Source: Caryophanon sp036309765
GTDB taxonomy: Bacteria; Bacillota; Bacilli; Bacillales_A; Planococcaceae
Assembly: GCA_036309765.1 (NCBI GenBank)
Contig: JAXJTE010000212.1
Span: 26,145 to 90,144 of the forward strand
Reading direction: 5' to 3'
DNA length: 64,000 nt
Positions 16,863 to 25,234 of this stretch are shown here, piece by piece; within the stretch, counting starts at the first letter, position 1; each line of letters opens with the position of its first letter. The position numbers and the translations under genes were made by a program. The notes beneath the pieces were generated by a model. That model was not told where the DNA came from. It saw only the letters and a list, made by a program, of their open reading frames with translations, and searched no databases.

Positions 16863-17876
16863 ATGTCTAAAAAAGATAAAGAATTATCAGGTAAACAAAA
16901 AGCTGCGCTCCTTTTAATCTCATTAGGACCAGAAGTATCGGCTTCAGTATATAAGCATTTAAGTGAAGAAGAAATTGAGCGTTTAACACTTGAAATTTCA
17001 GGCATTAAAAAAGTAGATTCGAAAACGAAGGAAGACATCATTGAGGAATTTCACCAAATTGCAGTAGCACAGGAGTACATTTCTCAAGGTGGTATTGGTT
17101 ATGCGAAAACCGTGCTAGAAAAAGCATTGGGCGAGCAGCAAGCACAAGCCATCATCAATCGTTTAACATCGTCGCTACAAGTTCGTCCGTTCGACTTTGC
17201 ACGTAAAGCGGACCCGGCTCAAATTTTCAACTTCATTCAAAACGAGCATCCACAAACGATTGCGCTTATTTTATCTTATTTAGAGCCAGCGCAAGCCGGT
17301 GTTATTTTATCGTCACTACCACAAGAAGTACAAGCTGACATTGCAAAACGTATCGCACAAATGGAATCGACGTCACCAGAAGTTATTAGTGAAATCGAAT
17401 CGGTGCTTGAACGTAAGCTATCGTCAACAGTGACGCAAGATTACACAGAAACGGGTGGCGTAGATGCAGTTGTTGAAGTGTTAAATGGTGTAGACCGTCA
17501 AACAGAAAAAACAATTCTCGATGCACTCGAAATTCGCGATCCAGAGCTTGCTGAAGAAATTAAAAAGCGCATGTTCGTATTCGAAGATATCGTTACACTC
17601 GATGCGCGTGCAATTCAGCGTATTGTGCGTGAATGTGAAAACGAAGACTTATTGCTTGCAATGAAAATTTCAAGTGAAGAAGTAAAAGATATTTTATTCC
17701 GCAACATGTCTCAGCGTATGGCTGAAACATTCCGAGAAGAGATGGAAGTTATGGGACCTGTTCGACTACGTGACGTAGAGGATGCGCAAATGCGTATTGT
17801 TGCTGTTACACGTCGATTAGAGGATTCAGGCGAAATTATCATTGCTCGTGGCGGAGGAGATGACATCATTGTCTAG
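16863..17876 (+). CDS. fliG: Flagellar motor switch protein FliG
   Basis: Rotor protein that contacts the stator and transmits torque and switching. 337 residues. N-terminal FliF-binding domain (LSGKQKAALLLISLGPEVSA), middle armadillo domain with EHPQTIALILSYLEPAQAG, and C-terminal domain with the charged torque helix DARAIQRIVRECENEDLLLA. Its last 8 nt overlap the start of fliH. SwrB acts at the level of FliF/FliG assembly in B. subtilis; a SwrB-like gene is present further down. Confidence 0.97.
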   Translation: MSKKDKELSGKQKAALLLISLGPEVSASVYKHLSEEEIERLTLEISGIKKVDSKTKEDIIEEFHQIAVAQEYISQGGIGYAKTVLEKALGEQQAQAIINRLTSSLQVRPFDFARKADPAQIFNFIQNEHPQTIALILSYLEPAQAGVILSSLPQEVQADIAKRIAQMESTSPEVISEIESVLERKLSSTVTQDYTETGGVDAVVEVLNGVDRQTEKTILDALEIRDPELAEEIKKRMFVFEDIVTLDARAIQRIVRECENEDLLLAMKISSEEVKDILFRNMSQRMAETFREEMEVMGPVRLRDVEDAQMRIVAVTRRLEDSGEIIIARGGGDDIIV

Positions 17877-18660
17877 AATTATCCGTTCTATTCATTACAA
17901 CCAGCAGCAAGATGAAAAAAAAGAAATTACGATTCGCCCAATGTTTCAACCAGAGACATTTGATGAATCGCTTGAAGTAATTGAAACACCACATGTGCCA
18001 ACGCTAGAGGAAGTGTTAGCAGAGCGTGATCAGCTGCTACGCGAGGCGAATGCGAATATTGAAGCAGAGCGCGCGCAATTTGCACAGCAAGTTGAAGCAC
18101 AGCAGCAGCAGTTAGCAGAAGCACAGCAGGCATTTGAGGAAAGCTTACCTGGCATACAGCAAGACGCGTATGACAGTGGCTTTCAGCAAGGCTATGAGGA
18201 AGGCACGTTAAAAGCCCAAGCGGATTTAGCTGAGGCGCTTGCAACGGCCAATGCGACGATTACGCAAGCACAGCAAAATGCACTTCAATATATTGAGGAG
18301 CAGGAAGCGTTAATTTTAGAGCTTGCATTGAAGTCAGCTGAGCAAATTGTAAGCACTGTACTACAGCGTGATGATGCCGTTTTCTTAACGATTATTGAAA
18401 AAGCGTTAAAAGAAGCGCGCGAAATGAAATCCATTAAAATTTATGTAGCACCGGAATATTATGAGCTTGTGTCGAGTAATCGAAGCGACTTAATGACGAT
18501 GTTCCCACCAGATGTACCGTTTTTAGTGTTTGTGAATGAAGATTTAGCTGCAACAGAAAGCTACATTGAAACAAATCATGGACGCATCGTTGTGAGCATT
18601 GACGTACAACTACAAGAACTCCGTAAAGCATTAAATGAACTACTGCACAGTAAGGAATGA
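17869..18660 (+). CDS. fliH: Flagellar export regulator FliH (TTG start)
   Basis: Negative regulator and carrier of the FliI export ATPase. GGAGGAG at 17853-17859 lies 9 nt before TTG 17869, giving MSRIIRSIHYNQQQDEKK and 263 residues. An ATG at 17860 directly abuts the ribosome site, and the TTG at 17842 precedes it, so both are unlikely. A Gln/Ala-rich coiled coil (residues about 50-95) contains QQGYEEG, followed by the V-type ATPase subunit E-like C-terminal domain with ALKSAEQIVSTVLQRDD. It overlaps fliG by 8 nt. Confidence 0.93.
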   Translation: MSRIIRSIHYNQQQDEKKEITIRPMFQPETFDESLEVIETPHVPTLEEVLAERDQLLREANANIEAERAQFAQQVEAQQQQLAEAQQAFEESLPGIQQDAYDSGFQQGYEEGTLKAQADLAEALATANATITQAQQNALQYIEEQEALILELALKSAEQIVSTVLQRDDAVFLTIIEKALKEAREMKSIKIYVAPEYYELVSSNRSDLMTMFPPDVPFLVFVNEDLAATESYIETNHGRIVVSIDVQLQELRKALNELLHSKE

Positions 18661-18665
18661 TGACA

Positions 18666-19982
18666 ATGAAAGCTGCTGATTTGCTTGAACATATTGAAAA
18701 TGTGCCGACATTAAAAAAGTACGGACGTGTTTCACGCGTTGTTGGATTAATGGTTGAATCACAAGGGCCAGAAAGCTCGATTGGCGACGTGTGTAAAATT
18801 CATGTGCAATCAGCTCGTCACGGACATCAAATTATTTTAGCAGAAGTTGTTGGCTTTAAAGATGAGATTGTCGTATTAATGCCCTATACAGCGCTGCAAG
18901 AAATTTCAACAGGCTGTTTAGTCGAAGGTACAGGTGCGACACTTGAAGTGAAAGTTGGTCCAGAGCTAATCGGGCAAGTGCTTGATGCGATGGGTAACCG
19001 CTTTGATGGACATGAGCTACCAAAAGGGCTTGTAACGATTCCAACAGAAAATGACCCGCCAAATCCGTTAGCACGTCCACCAATTAATGAGCGCCTAGAA
19101 GTAGGGGTAAAAGCAATTGATGGCATGTTAACGGTTGGTAAAGGGCAAAGAATCGGTATTTTCGCCGGTTCCGGTGTTGGTAAAAGTACATTGCTCGGCA
19201 TGATTGCCCGCAATACGAAAGCAGATTTAAATGTCATCGCACTTGTAGGAGAGCGTGGACGTGAGGTGTTAGAGTTCGTGGAGCGTGATTTAGGTCCAGA
19301 AGGCTTAAGTCGCTCAATCATCGTTTGTGCAACGTCAGACCAGCCAGCACTTATGCGTATTAAAGCCGCATTTACTGCAACGGCAATCGCGGAGCATTTC
19401 CGTGATAAAGGAATGGACGTTATGCTCATGATGGATTCAGTAACACGTGTCGCAATGGCGCAGCGTGAAATCGGTTTAGCAACAGGTGAGCCGCCTGCAA
19501 CACGAGGCTATACACCATCTGTTTTTGCGATTTTACCTCGCTTATTAGAGCGGACTGGTACGAATGAACACGGCTCGATTACTGCGTTTTACACCGTGCT
19601 AGTAGATGGTGACGACATGAATGAGCCAATTGCCGATACAGTGCGAGGTATCTTAGACGGTCATATCGTGCTTGATCGAAATTTAGCGAACAAAGGGCAA
19701 TATCCGGCAATTAACGTGTTAAAAAGCGTTAGCCGTTTAATGAACCACATTGCAGAGCCAGAGCATCGACAAGCAGCGGAACGTTTACGCGAACTGTATT
19801 ATTTATATGCGAAGTCCGAGGATTTAATTAATATCGGGGCATATAAGCGCGGCACATCAAAAGATATCGATGAGGCCATTCAATATGAGCCACTTATTAC
19901 AAACTTTTTAAAACAAGGCTTTAGAGACCATGTGTCACTAGAGCAAACCATGCAAGAAATAATTCAGCTATCAATAGGATGA
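18666..19982 (+). CDS. fliI: Flagellum-specific export ATPase FliI
   Basis: Cytoplasmic hexameric ATPase that helps feed substrates to the export gate. AAGGA at 18652-18656 is nine nt before ATG 18666; ATGs at 18657 and 18660 are too close. The choice gives 438 residues, the B. subtilis length. Motifs: Walker A IFAGSGVGKSTLLGMIARN, Walker B VMLMMDSVTRVAMAQREI, GEPPATRGYTPSVFAILPRL and DGDDMNEPIADTVRGILDGH, the F1-beta-like signature. It lies between fliH and fliJ. Confidence 0.97.
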   Translation: MKAADLLEHIENVPTLKKYGRVSRVVGLMVESQGPESSIGDVCKIHVQSARHGHQIILAEVVGFKDEIVVLMPYTALQEISTGCLVEGTGATLEVKVGPELIGQVLDAMGNRFDGHELPKGLVTIPTENDPPNPLARPPINERLEVGVKAIDGMLTVGKGQRIGIFAGSGVGKSTLLGMIARNTKADLNVIALVGERGREVLEFVERDLGPEGLSRSIIVCATSDQPALMRIKAAFTATAIAEHFRDKGMDVMLMMDSVTRVAMAQREIGLATGEPPATRGYTPSVFAILPRLLERTGTNEHGSITAFYTVLVDGDDMNEPIADTVRGILDGHIVLDRNLANKGQYPAINVLKSVSRLMNHIAEPEHRQAAERLRELYYLYAKSEDLINIGAYKRGTSKDIDEAIQYEPLITNFLKQGFRDHVSLEQTMQEIIQLSIG

Positions 19983-19989
19983 TGTATCG

Positions 19990-20436
19990 ATGAACTATGC
20001 ATATCGTTTTGAACAAATTTTAACAGTCCGTGAGCAAGAGAAAAGTGAAACCGAACAAGCGTATAAAGAATCCGTACGAGCTTTTGAAGAAGTCGCAACG
20101 TCACTGTATGAATTATTACGTAAAAAAGAATCGCTAATTGCTTATCAAACAGAGCGTCTGAAAACGGGCTCAACGGTTGATGAAATTCATCAAAATGCGC
20201 GCTTTTTAGATAGCTTAGAAAAAATGGTTGATACGGTGCAACAAAAAGTTACACAAGCTCGTGCCAAAATGCAATGGTATGAGGAACGTTTACTCGAAAA
20301 AAACTTGGAAGTGCGTAAGTATGAAAAAATGAAAGAACGTGACTTCGAGCAGTTTCAGCAAGAGCAGCATCGATTAGAGGGCATCTTTTTAGATGAACTG
20401 TCAACGCTTACGTTTAACAAGAAGGAAATCAGGTGA
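19990..20436 (+). CDS. fliJ: Flagellar export chaperone FliJ
   Basis: Small coiled-coil protein of the export ATPase complex, comparable to the gamma subunit of F1. 148 residues, nearly all helical and highly charged (REQEKSETEQAYKESVRAFE; LDSLEKMVDTVQQKVTQARA; EVRKYEKMKERDFEQFQQEQ). Sequence conservation in this family is low, so identification rests on size, coiled-coil character and the fixed place after fliI. Confidence 0.92.
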   Translation: MNYAYRFEQILTVREQEKSETEQAYKESVRAFEEVATSLYELLRKKESLIAYQTERLKTGSTVDEIHQNARFLDSLEKMVDTVQQKVTQARAKMQWYEERLLEKNLEVRKYEKMKERDFEQFQQEQHRLEGIFLDELSTLTFNKKEIR

Positions 20437-20440
20437 TTGA

Positions 20441-21052
20441 ATGGCAAAGAAAAAGAATAATGTAGAACTAGAAGAGCTTGAAGCAGGCAAGTCACCAGGT
20501 ATTTTTCAAAAATTATTTTACTGGTTTTTAATTCCTCTAATGTTTTTATTAGCGGTTGTGCTCGTTGTAGCAGAAATTAGTGATGTGAACGTTTTTGAAA
20601 AAGCGCGTGAGACTGCTTCGTCATTACCATTTATTTCATCTGATGAAACAGAAGGCAATCCAACTGGCGGCACTGCTTCAGATGTGTCTGGCGGAAAAGT
20701 GTTAGAGCTACAGTCAGAGATTATGGAAAAAGAATCACAAATTGCAGATTTACAGGCACAAATTGCGACAGTTAACACGGAAAAAGAGCAAATGTTAATT
20801 GAGCAAGAAAAGCTCGCGTTTGAGTTGGAGCGTTTACAGCGTGAAAATGAGACGTCATCAGTTGAATTTGATGAAATTGTGAAAACATATGAAACGATGT
20901 CTTCTAAGAAATCTGCTGCAGCAATTGCTGAAATGTCAGATGCAGAAGCGCTACGTATTTTAAGTAATTTAAAAACAGATACGGTTGCAGAACTTTTTGA
21001 AAAAATGGAACCAGACAAGGTTGCACATTATACAGCTTTAATGACAGAATAG
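20441..21052 (+). CDS. ylxF: Membrane-anchored coiled-coil protein YlxF (MotE/MgtE-N type)
   Basis: 203 residues with one membrane segment at about 27-47 (LFYWFLIPLMFLLAVVLVVA), a linker, a long coiled coil (residues about 90-145, LQSEIMEKESQIADLQAQIA) and a C-terminal domain with SSKKSAAAIAEMSDAEALRI, then DTVAELFEKMEPDKVAHY. The last part resembles the MgtE N-domain found in MotE-like proteins, which are stator chaperones in other bacteria. B. subtilis has ylxF at the same place between fliJ and fliK. The exact role here is not established. Confidence 0.85.
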   Translation: MAKKKNNVELEELEAGKSPGIFQKLFYWFLIPLMFLLAVVLVVAEISDVNVFEKARETASSLPFISSDETEGNPTGGTASDVSGGKVLELQSEIMEKESQIADLQAQIATVNTEKEQMLIEQEKLAFELERLQRENETSSVEFDEIVKTYETMSSKKSAAAIAEMSDAEALRILSNLKTDTVAELFEKMEPDKVAHYTALMTE

Positions 21053-21062
21053 GAGGTTACGT

Positions 21063-22385
21063 ATGACAATCGCATTTACAAATTTGCTACAACCGACTGT
21101 AAAAACGGTGGACGTTGCAGCTGCAAAGCCCGCTACAACACAATCTTCATCATCGACAACAACTACGACATCAGATCGCAAGTTTGATGATTATTTAACA
21201 TCTGCAAATGAACAGCCAACATCAAAAGCACCTGTAGAGGCAACTGAAGCAACAGAGGTTGTAGAGCGTGTGGAGGAAGTTGTTTCAGCAACGACGATTG
21301 AAGAAGTGAGCGAGGTCATTGATTTACCAATCGATGAAAACACGCTGCTTGTGCCAATTGGTCCAGATGGTGAGCTTGTACCAATCGATGAATTAATGAA
21401 CCTAGAAGATATTGCAGCATTACTTAATATCGATGTTGCGGAGCTAGAAAAAATGTTAGCAAGCTTATTAGAAGAAGAAGTACAGCTTGATTCTGTATGG
21501 GATTTATTAACGCTTGTTGAAGAGCAAGGACCAGAGTTAATTACAAAACTAACAGCTGCATTACAAGGTGAAACGAAGCTTGTACCAAAAGAGGTAGAAA
21601 AAATCGTTCAGTTTTTAAAGGTAGTGGAAACATTAGCTCCAAAAACAGATGTGACACCAAAGCAGCAGCAACAGTTGACAACGCTACAAGATGCAATGAA
21701 ACAGCTACACGTTGAAGTAGAGCAGTTAGTTGACGACGCCCCAAAGCAGGAAGCACCGAAGCCATTACCTTTCCAACAAGTTGCCTTATTCCAACAAAAA
21801 ATTGTCGATATGACGATACAGCAGCAAGTGAAAGCGCCACAGCAAGCAGCAGTGACAACTGAAACGGAGCAGCCGATTAACGTAACGACGCAGCAGCAAG
21901 CGCCGAAAGTACAAACGGTGACAATCACGTTACCGCCTACGAATCAGTCAGCTCAATCAGAAGCGTTAGCAAAAGAAATGCAGGCAATTATTCAACGTCA
22001 GCAAATTGCGAATCAGCAAGGGACAATTAAGCTTGCGATTAAATTATATCCAGAAAATTTGGGTACAGTACGTTTAGAGTTAATGCATAAAGACGGCATG
22101 TTAACAGCCCGCTTAATGGCATCGACAGCTGTCGGCAAGGAAATGCTTGAATCTCAGCTACAGCAGTTAAAGCAAGGCTTAGCAGCGCAAAACATTCAGC
22201 TTGAGCGCATCGAGATTACGCAATCATTACAAGATGCCACACGCAATATGAATAGCTCAGACCAACATTTATTTAATAACTTCTTCAAAAATGAAGACGA
22301 GCAAGAAGATGTAGATGACGAACAAGTTGAGGAGCAACCATCCTTTGAAGACTTTTTAGAACAAGTGAAAGAGGGAGAACTATGA
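21063..22385 (+). CDS. fliK: Flagellar hook-length control protein FliK
   Basis: Exported ruler that measures hook length and triggers the FlhB substrate switch. 440 residues: a low-complexity Thr/Ser/Glu-rich N-terminal half, a Gln-rich middle, and the conserved C-terminal domain at about 315-395 (IKLAIKLYPENLGTVRLELM, DGMLTARLMASTAVGKEMLE, LAAQNIQLERIEITQS). An acidic tail ends the protein. It overlaps flgD by 4 nt. It is distinct from the FliK-like ylqG product near the window start. Confidence 0.93.
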   Translation: MTIAFTNLLQPTVKTVDVAAAKPATTQSSSSTTTTTSDRKFDDYLTSANEQPTSKAPVEATEATEVVERVEEVVSATTIEEVSEVIDLPIDENTLLVPIGPDGELVPIDELMNLEDIAALLNIDVAELEKMLASLLEEEVQLDSVWDLLTLVEEQGPELITKLTAALQGETKLVPKEVEKIVQFLKVVETLAPKTDVTPKQQQQLTTLQDAMKQLHVEVEQLVDDAPKQEAPKPLPFQQVALFQQKIVDMTIQQQVKAPQQAAVTTETEQPINVTTQQQAPKVQTVTITLPPTNQSAQSEALAKEMQAIIQRQQIANQQGTIKLAIKLYPENLGTVRLELMHKDGMLTARLMASTAVGKEMLESQLQQLKQGLAAQNIQLERIEITQSLQDATRNMNSSDQHLFNNFFKNEDEQEDVDDEQVEEQPSFEDFLEQVKEGEL

Positions 22386-23029
22386 CAACAACACCGAATA
22401 TCGCAGGCCGTTACTTATCAGACATGCCGAAGTCAGTGAAAGAAACAGGCAATGGTAACTTAGGTAAGGATGCGTTCTTACAATTGATGATTGCACAGCT
22501 TCAGCATCAAGACCCGACAGCGCCAACAGACAATTCAGAGTTCATTGCACAAATGGCACAGTTTACGACGCTTGAGCAAATGCAAAATATGACAGCAGGC
22601 ATCGACAAGTTAGTTGATATGCAAGGGCAATCACAGTTAATCGAATATGCAGGGTTTTTAGGACGTACAGTAAGCTGGACAGCGTTAACGGATCAAAAAA
22701 ATGCAGCAGGCGACTTTTTAACGGAATCGGGTAGCAACACGATTACAGGTATTAAATATGTTGAAGGTTCACCTGTATTTACATTAGATAACGATAAAGA
22801 AATTACGCCAGGCAATATTGCAGGCTTAGCACTTGCAGGACAAGCAACAGAAAGCAATTCACTTGTACAAGCAAGTGCGTTAATCGGTAAAACGGTATCG
22901 TATTTACTTGAAGAATTAACGCAAACATCAAAAGTAACAGCTGTTAGCACAAAAGAAGGTAAATTATTATACACATTAGCAGATGGCACACAAATTGATG
23001 GTTCAAAGTTAACGTCTGTTAGTGAATAA
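22382..23029 (+). CDS. flgD: Hook-cap assembly protein FlgD
   Basis: Scaffold that caps the growing hook so that hook subunits can polymerise. 215 residues. The N-terminal conserved region reads LGKDAFLQLMIAQLQHQDPT then NSEFIAQMAQFTTLEQMQNM. The C-terminal ~110 residues form a beta-rich region with two internally similar copies (LGRTVSWTA / IGKTVSYLL, each followed by a GIKYVEGSPVFTL / VSTKEGKLLYTL segment), longer than the short B. subtilis protein as I recall it. Starts at the ATG overlapping fliK. Confidence 0.94.
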   Translation: MTTTPNIAGRYLSDMPKSVKETGNGNLGKDAFLQLMIAQLQHQDPTAPTDNSEFIAQMAQFTTLEQMQNMTAGIDKLVDMQGQSQLIEYAGFLGRTVSWTALTDQKNAAGDFLTESGSNTITGIKYVEGSPVFTLDNDKEITPGNIAGLALAGQATESNSLVQASALIGKTVSYLLEELTQTSKVTAVSTKEGKLLYTLADGTQIDGSKLTSVSE

Positions 23030-23052
23030 CTTATGCGAATGAGGTGAAAACA

Positions 23053-23430
23053 TTGCAACCTATGAACATTTATACTGTTCCATTGCACGCGAATCACCCG
23101 ACTACGTATAAGCAAAACGTAAACAAGACGTCACATTCCTTTAATGAACATTTACAGCAAGCAATCGAAGGGACAAAGCAACTGAAGATTAGCAAGCATG
23201 CAAATGAACGGCTGAATGAACGTCAAATTTCCATTTCTGCAGAGCAATGGCAGCATATTACGAATAAAGTGGATATGGCGCAGCAAAAAGGTGTACAACA
23301 GCCACTTGTATTGATGGATCAAGCCGCTTTAATTATTAATGCGAAAAATCGTACAGTAATTACAGCAATGAATCGCATGGAAGCGAAAGAACAAATCTTT
23401 ACAAATATTGACGGTACGATTGTACTGTAG
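23053..23430 (+). CDS. Small flagellar operon protein (flg_new/TIGR02530-like)
   Basis: A protein of about 125 residues between flgD and flgE. The frame opens at GTG 23044, but that GTG is part of the ribosome site GAGGTG (23041-23046). TTG 23053, six nt downstream, is the best start; ATG 23062 is an alternative. Conserved features: LKISKHANERLNERQISISA, AQQKGVQQPLVLMDQAALII, NRTVITAMNR and NIDGTIVL, which match the small flagellar-operon family found next to flgD/flgE in many Firmicutes. Function unknown. I do not recall it in the B. subtilis operon. Confidence 0.75.
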   Translation: MQPMNIYTVPLHANHPTTYKQNVNKTSHSFNEHLQQAIEGTKQLKISKHANERLNERQISISAEQWQHITNKVDMAQQKGVQQPLVLMDQAALIINAKNRTVITAMNRMEAKEQIFTNIDGTIVL

Positions 23431-23507
23431 GGCAGGACCAATTTGGATGCCTATAGCTACTGACCGCTTGATGTAGCTGACTTTTAAAAATGGAAGGGGA
23501 AAAATTT

Positions 23508-24476
23508 ATGTTACGTTCTATGTATTCAGGTATTTCAGGGTTAAAAAATTTCCAAACAAAATTAGATGTAATTGGTAACAACATTGCCAATGTTAATACA
23601 CATGGCTTCAAAAAAGGTCGCGTTGTTTTTAAAGATTTAATTTCACAAACGAGTGGTGCAGCAGCAGGCCCTACAATTACACGTGGTGGGGTTAACCCAA
23701 TGCAAGTAGGTTTAGGCTCACAAATTGCAGCAATCGACACAGTACACGGTACAGGGTCGTTACAAACGACAAATAATACGCTAGACCTGGCCATTTCTGG
23801 TGACGGTTTCTTCATGGTTGCTGACTCAACAGAAGCACCATCAGATGAAGGCATTATTGAAGTAACAGGTGAAGAAGCATTTGCAAATATTTTATATACG
23901 CGTGCAGGTAACTTTTATAGAGATGAAAATGGTTATTTAGTAAACGCTGAAGGTAAATATTTAGTCGGTGTACGCGCAGATGAATATGCAGACCTTGCAG
24001 ACGAAGAAGGTATCATTCTTGATGAAAAGCCAAACGTTGCAGGTGAGGACGGTGCAAACCTGTTTGAAGACGGCGTGTTAACACCAGGAGAAGGTGAACT
24101 AGGTGCCATTCGTATACCAATTTCAGCGCAAAACATGAGCATCGGACAAGACGGTACAGTATCGTATACGGACTTAAACGGTGAGTTAAAATATGCTGGT
24201 CAAATTATTTTAACGAAGTTTGCGAACACGGGTGGTTTAGAAAAAACGGGTGCAAACTACTATCGTCCAACAGCGAACTCTGGTAACCCGTACGCACAAG
24301 TTGCTACGGTCGGTGGCATCGGTGCAGTCCAATCGTCAACACTTGAGATGTCAAACGTTGACTTATCAGAAGAGTTCACAGAAATGATCGTTGCGCAACG
24401 TGGTTTCCAAGCGACGTCACGTATTATTACAACATCAGATGAGATTTTACAAGAGCTTGTTAACTTAAAACGATAA
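23508..24476 (+). CDS. flgE: Flagellar hook protein FlgE (FlgG-like)
   Basis: Hook subunit. GGAAGGGG near 23492 selects ATG 23508 (MLRSMYSGISGLKNFQTKLD, 322 residues); the ATG at 23490 lies before the ribosome site. N-terminal axial motif IGNNIANVNTHGFKKGRVVF; NTLDLAISGDGFFMV and ILYTRAGNFYRDENGYLVN typical of FlgE/FlgG; C-terminal SSTLEMSNVDLSEEFTEMIV then AQRGFQATSRII. In B. subtilis the gene here was first called flgG and later shown to encode the hook. The protein is longer than the 264-residue B. subtilis one through an acidic insert near residues 145-200. Confidence 0.92.
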   Translation: MLRSMYSGISGLKNFQTKLDVIGNNIANVNTHGFKKGRVVFKDLISQTSGAAAGPTITRGGVNPMQVGLGSQIAAIDTVHGTGSLQTTNNTLDLAISGDGFFMVADSTEAPSDEGIIEVTGEEAFANILYTRAGNFYRDENGYLVNAEGKYLVGVRADEYADLADEEGIILDEKPNVAGEDGANLFEDGVLTPGEGELGAIRIPISAQNMSIGQDGTVSYTDLNGELKYAGQIILTKFANTGGLEKTGANYYRPTANSGNPYAQVATVGGIGAVQSSTLEMSNVDLSEEFTEMIVAQRGFQATSRIITTSDEILQELVNLKR

Positions 24477-24502
24477 TATAAACGCATTGTAATTACGGCG
24501 TA

Positions 24503-24549
24503 GAGGAGGGACGGATCGACGTTACTTCAATAATGTCGATCCTCATATT
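24503..24549 (+). promoter_or_regulatory. Hairpin-separated Shine-Dalgarno of swrD
   Basis: GAGGAGGG (24503-24510) is the only strong ribosome site before swrD, but its ATG is 40 nt away. Between them GGATCGACGTTA (24513-24524) pairs with TAATGTCGATCC (24531-24542): 12 bp with one G-T pair and a 6-nt loop. Folding would leave two unpaired bases before and seven after the stem, an effective spacing of about 9 nt. No other start codon is positioned to use this site. Confidence 0.65.
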
Positions 24550-24771
24550 ATGGTCGAATTGACGAGATTAAATGGTAAGCCGTTTCTGCTCAACGCATTA
24601 TACATAGAAACGATTGATTCTAACCCAGATACGACGATTATGCTAACAAATAAATCGAAGTATGTGGTGTTAAACCCAATAGATGAAGTGCAACGTAAAA
24701 TAGCGCAGTTTTACTTACAAGTACAAGTGTTGTCGAATCCGCATTTACGAGGTGAAGAAGATGAAGAATAA
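24550..24771 (+). CDS. swrD: Swarming motility protein SwrD (FlbD family)
   Basis: 73 residues beginning MVELTRLNGKPFLLNALYIE, the hallmark of the FlbD/SwrD family, followed by DTTIMLTNKSKYVVL. In B. subtilis SwrD (YlzI) is needed for full flagellar torque and swarming. The ATG matches the family N-terminus, and no ATG, GTG or TTG exists upstream in frame before the stop at 24490. There is no ribosome site at normal distance; see the hairpin entry just upstream. It overlaps fliL by 11 nt. Confidence 0.92.
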   Translation: MVELTRLNGKPFLLNALYIETIDSNPDTTIMLTNKSKYVVLNPIDEVQRKIAQFYLQVQVLSNPHLRGEEDEE

Positions 24772-25198
24772 GATGATGACGATTGTAATCGTCGTGCTAG
24801 TTACCGTTTTATTATTAGGTGTTGTCGGATTTGTCGTGATTACGAAGCTAGGTGGCAACGACAACGAAACGGCAAAGGTTACGGAACCGTCAATTGAGGA
24901 AATTACGTTAGCCTCTGTAGATGTACCAGAATTAACAACGAATTTAATGGACGGAAACTTCATTCGTTTATCGTTAAAAATTCAAACAAACAGTGAGGAA
25001 GCAGCAGCAGAATTATTAATGCGCGAATTCCAAACGAAAAACATTGTCATTCAAACATTATCTGAAATGGCAGCAGAAGATTTAGAAGGTAAAACAGGGA
25101 AGATTGATTTCCAAAATACGATTAAAGTACAGTTGAACGAGCTAATGCAAACAGGCGAAGTTCAAAAAGTGTATATTACGTCGTACATGATTCCATAA
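24761..25198 (+). CDS. fliL: Flagellar basal-body-associated protein FliL
   Basis: Single-pass membrane protein next to the stator. The frame opens at GTG 24752, but GAGGTG (24749-24754) is the ribosome site and ATG 24761 follows at six nt, giving 145 residues. Membrane anchor at about residues 6-27 (MTIVIVVLVTVLLLGVVGFV), then the extracytoplasmic stomatin-like domain with LTTNLMDGNFIRLSLKIQTN and a C-terminal KVQLNELMQTGEVQKVYITS. The start lies inside the end of swrD, so the two are coupled. Confidence 0.93.
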   Translation: MKNKMMTIVIVVLVTVLLLGVVGFVVITKLGGNDNETAKVTEPSIEEITLASVDVPELTTNLMDGNFIRLSLKIQTNSEEAAAELLMREFQTKNIVIQTLSEMAAEDLEGKTGKIDFQNTIKVQLNELMQTGEVQKVYITSYMIP

Positions 25199-25234
25199 AA
25201 ATAGCTTATACATGAGAAACAAGGAGGTGGGCAA

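Noticed and set aside
23053..23430. Antitoxin or mobile gene inserted in the flagellar operon
   Set aside because: Composition and spacing match the neighbours, and the sequence resembles a known small flagellar-operon family.
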